From assembly GCA_019636275.1 (NCBI GenBank), contig JAHBXY010000075.1, forward strand, positions 1 through 41,470: a stretch of 41,470 nt of DNA. Reading direction: 5' to 3'. The notes below the pieces were generated by a model. The model had not been told where the DNA came from. It ran no database searches and worked only from the letters and a program-made list of their open reading frames with translations. The position numbers were made by a program, and so were the translations under genes. Of the stretch, positions 38,662-41,470 are shown one piece after another (the first letter of the stretch is position 1; the number at the start of each line of letters is the position of its first letter). This DNA is from Planctomycetota bacterium (lineage in GTDB: Bacteria; Planctomycetota; J058).

Positions 38662-39569
38662 GCGCCGCGTGGCTGTCGGTCCCCGAGAAGGGGACCTTGC
38701 TCGGCATGCGCGTCCTGATCGCGCTGTGCGGCCTCGCCGGCCGGCGGGCGACGCGGCTGGTCCTGCGCCTCGTCGTCCTCTACTACGTGGTCGTCCACGC
38801 CGACGTGCGCCGGGCGTCGCGGCGCTGGCTGCGCAGGGTGCACGGCCGCGCCGGCGGGCTCGGCCCGGTCTACCGGCACGTGCTGCGCTTCGCGCAGGTG
38901 GCGCTCGACCGCGTGTTCCTGCTCACGGGGCGGACGGACCTGTTCACGTTCACCCACGTCGGGCGCGAGCACCTCGCGGCGCTCCGAGCGCGCGGGCAGG
39001 GGGCGCTGCTCGTCGGCGCCCACCTGGGCAGCTTCGAGGCCATGCGCGTCCTCGCCCGGGACAACGGCTTCCGCGTGCACGTCCTGGCCCACGAGGCCAA
39101 CGCGCGGCTCGTCAACGCCCTCCTGCGGCGCCTCGACCCGAGCGGGGCCGTGACCCTGATCGAGGTGGGCCCCGACGCGGCGCCGGCCGTGTTCCAGGTG
39201 CAGGAGCTGATCGAGCGCGGCGAGCTCGTGGCGCTCCTGGGCGACCGCACCGGCCTGAGCTCGCGCGCGGCGGTCGTCGACTTCATGGGCGCGCCGGCCG
39301 CCCTCCCCACGGGACCGTTCGCCCTCGCCGCGGCGCTCGGCTGCCCCGTCCACCTGACCTTCGCCCTCTACCGCGACCCGGACCGCTACGAGCTGATCTG
39401 CGAGCCCTTCGCCGAGCGCCTCGACCTGCCGCGCCAGGGCCGCGACGAGGCCCTGCGCGAGGTCGTCGCGCGCTTCGCCGCGCGCCTCGAGCACCACGCG
39501 CGGCGCGCGCCGGACAACTGGTTCAACTTCTACGACTTCTGGGCGCTCGCGCCCCGCTCTCCGGCCTGA
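38658..39569 (+). CDS. LpxL/LPLAT-family acyltransferase
   Basis: The 303-residue protein starts at GTG 38658 (GTGA overlap). An N-terminal hydrophobic helix (about 15-45) precedes the acyltransferase motif GAHLGSFEAMR, with H122 and E127 as the HX4E catalytic pair. LLGDRTGLSSR and PTGPFALAAALGCPV follow, then PDNWFNFYDFW near the end. This last block is typical of COG4261-like acyltransferases in aryl polyene clusters. It probably acylates the glycosylated or membrane-linked product to anchor it in the outer membrane. It is the last gene of the coupled set; a 70-base gap follows. Confidence 0.87.
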   Translation: MSAAWLSVPEKGTLLGMRVLIALCGLAGRRATRLVLRLVVLYYVVVHADVRRASRRWLRRVHGRAGGLGPVYRHVLRFAQVALDRVFLLTGRTDLFTFTHVGREHLAALRARGQGALLVGAHLGSFEAMRVLARDNGFRVHVLAHEANARLVNALLRRLDPSGAVTLIEVGPDAAPAVFQVQELIERGELVALLGDRTGLSSRAAVVDFMGAPAALPTGPFALAAALGCPVHLTFALYRDPDRYELICEPFAERLDLPRQGRDEALREVVARFAARLEHHARRAPDNWFNFYDFWALAPRSPA

Positions 39570-39589
39570 CGGGCCGGGTTGCCCCTGCC

Positions 39590-39611
39590 GGCGAGGCTCC
39601 TTATCCTCGCC
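39590..39611 (+). terminator. Hairpin after the acyltransferase gene
   Basis: GGCGAGG and CCTCGCC pair over seven bases around the 8-base loop CTCCTTAT, 20 bases after the stop. A C-rich run, not T-rich, follows. It may end the operon or lie in the leader of the channel gene. Confidence 0.3.
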
Positions 39612-39641
39612 CCCCCCCGTTCGCCCCCAGGAGGCCCCCCC

Positions 39642-41417
39642 GTGAGCCGGCTCCGCGCCCTCCTCGTCGTCACCGCGCTCGTCGCCGCGCCGGCCGCCTG
39701 CCTGGCGCAGGACGCGCCCCCCAACGGCGAGGCGCCCACGACCGCCGCGGCGCCGGTGCCCCCGGGGCTCGTCTCCCCGCGGGCGACCATGCGCACGTTC
39801 CTCGGCGGCATGGCCGAGGCGGCGGCGGGCGACCGGCGCGGGCTCTCGCGGGCGGCCTCGTGCCTCGACCTCTCGGCCGTCAACGAGACGGTGCGCGCGC
39901 AGAAGGGCATCGAGCTGGCCCTGCAGCTCAAGCAGGTGCTCGACCGCGTGCGCCTCATGGTCTACGAGGAGCTGCCCGACGGCGCCCAGGGCGAGGCGTT
40001 CGTCCTTCATCGCGACGCGCACGGCCAAGGCGACGTCGTGATCGACCGCCGACCGGACGGCCGCTGGCTGTTCACGGCCGAGACGGTGCGGGCGCTGCCC
40101 GACCTCGTGCGCTCGCTCGAGCACCTCGACGTCGTCGCCGGGGCCGTGGACATCCCGTTCCACCTGTCGCCGTCCCTGTGGCTGCGCCAACAAGTCCCGC
40201 CGTCGCTGCGCCGGACCAGCTTCCTCCTCGAGCACTGGCAGTGGGCGGGGCTCCTCGTCCTCGCGCTGGGCGGCCTCGTGTGCGACAAGCTGCTCGTGGC
40301 CTTCGTGGCCCTGCTGACGCGGCTCTGGCTGCGCCGGCGCGGCGTGACGCTCGAGCAGGCGCTGCTCGTCCGCGGCGCGCGGCCGTTCGGCCTGCTCGCC
40401 ATGGCGCTCGTGTGGCGCCTGGGCGACGCGCTCCTGGCCCTGCCCACGCAGGCGCACAACGTCCTGGTCGTGACGCTCAACTTCGTCGTCGCGGTCGCCG
40501 GGGTGTGGGGCGCCTACCGGCTGATCGACGTGATCGCCGCCGGGCTGGCCCAGCGCGCCGCCCGCACCGAGACGAAGGTCGACGACCTGCTCGTGCCGCT
40601 GGTGCGCAAGACCGCCAAGGTGTTCATCGCCGCCATGGGCCTCGTGTTCGTGGCCGAGACGATGGAGCTGTCGATCTCGGGCCTGCTCGCGGGCGTGGGC
40701 CTGGGCGGCCTGGCCTTCGCGCTGGCCGCGCAGGACACGGTGAAGAACCTGTTCGGCTCGCTCACGGTCGTCGTCGACCGGCCGTTCCAGGTGGGCGACT
40801 GGGTGGTGATCGACGGCGGGGTCGAGGGGACGGTCGAGGAGGTCGGCTTCCGCAGCACGCGGATCCGCACCTTCTACGACTCGCTCGTGACGCTGCCCAA
40901 CGCCCTCCTCCTCACGTGCAAGGTCGACAACATGGGCGCGCGCCGTTACCGGCGCTGGAGGACCATGCTGTCGATCTCGCTCGACACGCCGCCCGACACG
41001 GTCGAGGCCTTCTGCGAGGGGATCCGCGAGCTCGTGCGGCAGCACCCCATGACGCGCAAGGACTACTTCCAGGTGTGGCTCAACGCCTACTCGGCGTCGT
41101 CGCTCGACGTCATGCTCTACATCTTCCACCAGGTCCCCGACTGGACGAGCGAGCTGAGGGAGCGGCAGAGGCTCATGCTGGACATCCTGCGCCTGGCGCG
41201 GGCGATGAACGTGAGGCTGGCGCGGCCGGTGGTCGACCTGCAGCGGACGACCGGCGAGCCGGAGCCGGTCGCCAGCGCGGCCACGGTGACGATGTCCGAG
41301 ATCCAGGCCGAGGGGCGCGCGCAGGCGCGGGCCCTCCTGCGGGCCGTCGGCCCGCAGGAGGCGCCGCCGACGGCCCGGCTGTCCCCGCTGGTCGACCGGG
41401 GCGACGGCGGCGAGTAG
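39642..41417 (+). CDS. MscS-family mechanosensitive ion channel with N-terminal extension
   Basis: The 591-residue protein starts at GTG 39642, chosen because AGGAGG sits eight bases upstream. A signal peptide (about 1-23, LLVVTALVAAPAACLAQ) is followed by a soluble periplasmic domain (about 25-175) that I do not recognise. At least four membrane helices follow, then the pore helix and beta domain: GLLAGVGLGGLAFALAAQD (about 346-364), VKNLFGSLTVVVDRPFQVGDWV, GTVEEVGFRSTRIRT and LVTLPNALL. These are the hallmark blocks of MscS channels, which release solutes during hypo-osmotic shock. The C-terminal tail is rich in Ala, Pro and Glu. It has its own spacing and is probably transcribed separately from the polyene-type cluster. 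Confidence 0.9.
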   Translation: MSRLRALLVVTALVAAPAACLAQDAPPNGEAPTTAAAPVPPGLVSPRATMRTFLGGMAEAAAGDRRGLSRAASCLDLSAVNETVRAQKGIELALQLKQVLDRVRLMVYEELPDGAQGEAFVLHRDAHGQGDVVIDRRPDGRWLFTAETVRALPDLVRSLEHLDVVAGAVDIPFHLSPSLWLRQQVPPSLRRTSFLLEHWQWAGLLVLALGGLVCDKLLVAFVALLTRLWLRRRGVTLEQALLVRGARPFGLLAMALVWRLGDALLALPTQAHNVLVVTLNFVVAVAGVWGAYRLIDVIAAGLAQRAARTETKVDDLLVPLVRKTAKVFIAAMGLVFVAETMELSISGLLAGVGLGGLAFALAAQDTVKNLFGSLTVVVDRPFQVGDWVVIDGGVEGTVEEVGFRSTRIRTFYDSLVTLPNALLLTCKVDNMGARRYRRWRTMLSISLDTPPDTVEAFCEGIRELVRQHPMTRKDYFQVWLNAYSASSLDVMLYIFHQVPDWTSELRERQRLMLDILRLARAMNVRLARPVVDLQRTTGEPEPVASAATVTMSEIQAEGRAQARALLRAVGPQEAPPTARLSPLVDRGDGGE

Positions 41418-41426
41418 CCTGCCCGT

Positions 41427-41470
41427 GTGAGCGCGGCGCGGCGGCGGGGCCTGGCGGCGGCGGCGCTCGC
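41427..41470 (+). CDS. Start of a gene with signal-peptide-like N-terminus (partial)
   Basis: GTG 41427 opens a frame encoding VSAARRRGLAAAAL before the window ends: basic residues then a hydrophobic Ala/Leu run, like a Sec signal peptide. It begins nine bases after the channel gene. Too little is seen to name it. Confidence 0.35.
   Translation, partial: MSAARRRGLAAAAL

Noticed and set aside
39642..39720. Lipoprotein signal for the MscS-like channel
   Set aside because: The residues before Cys are PAA, not a canonical lipobox; cleavage after CLAQ region as an ordinary signal is more plausible.

Overview
The window is a very GC-rich bacterial chromosome segment (G/C dominates nearly every third codon position). 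GTG starts are common, and 4-base GTGA/ATGA stop/start overlaps link most neighbouring genes. Membrane formate dehydrogenase, LpxL/LPLAT-type acyltransferases and an aryl-polyene-type gene block suggest a Gram-negative-type (diderm) organism that decodes UGA as selenocysteine. FHA-bearing Ser/Thr kinases and composition would fit Myxococcota, Planctomycetota or a similar lineage, but the sequence alone does not settle the phylum.

Layout. (1) 1-4769, minus strand: a formate dehydrogenase operon, catalytic subunit (read through an in-frame UGA with a SECIS-like hairpin directly after it), four-cluster ferredoxin subunit and an NrfD-type membrane anchor cut by the left edge. (2) 4969-11365, plus: a ThDP-dependent pyruvate-oxidase-like enzyme, an enolase-superfamily acid-sugar dehydratase-like enzyme, a FAD/Fe-S oxidoreductase fusion and a small membrane protein, probably an organic-acid oxidation unit. 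(3) 11362-12528, minus: an acyl-CoA dehydrogenase. (4) 12529-15025: a divergent intergenic region with a long near-perfect inverted repeat, then a Ser/Thr kinase-FHA protein ending in tandem repeats and a small FHA protein. (5) 15073-15506: RNase P RNA. (6) 15599-21425: a tightly coupled five-gene operon (fatty acid desaturase, PEP-utilising phosphotransferase-like enzyme, UbiA-like membrane protein, zinc-ribbon methyltransferase, PlsC acyltransferase), probably making or modifying an unidentified lipid.

(7) 21460-34887, plus: the most unusual part. Five consecutive genes encode a small Cys/regulatory-domain protein and then twice the pair [LysM + peptidoglycan-binding protein, giant protein]. 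The giants (1821 and 1965 aa) each carry two metzincin-like zinc sites (HExxHxxxxxH plus a Met-turn and a C-x2-C-x3-LRG signature), four in all. None has a Sec signal. I infer a non-Sec-exported, cell-wall-directed protease system, possibly cargo of a contractile injection apparatus, although no such apparatus is in the window.

(8) 35082-39569, plus: two acyl carrier proteins, a COG4648-like membrane protein, an AMP-ligase and HotDog dehydratase (apparently one fusion broken by frameshifts), a family 2 glycosyltransferase and an LPLAT acyltransferase. This order is typical of aryl polyene/flexirubin-type clusters. A MscS-like channel (39642-41417) and the first codons of another gene close the window.
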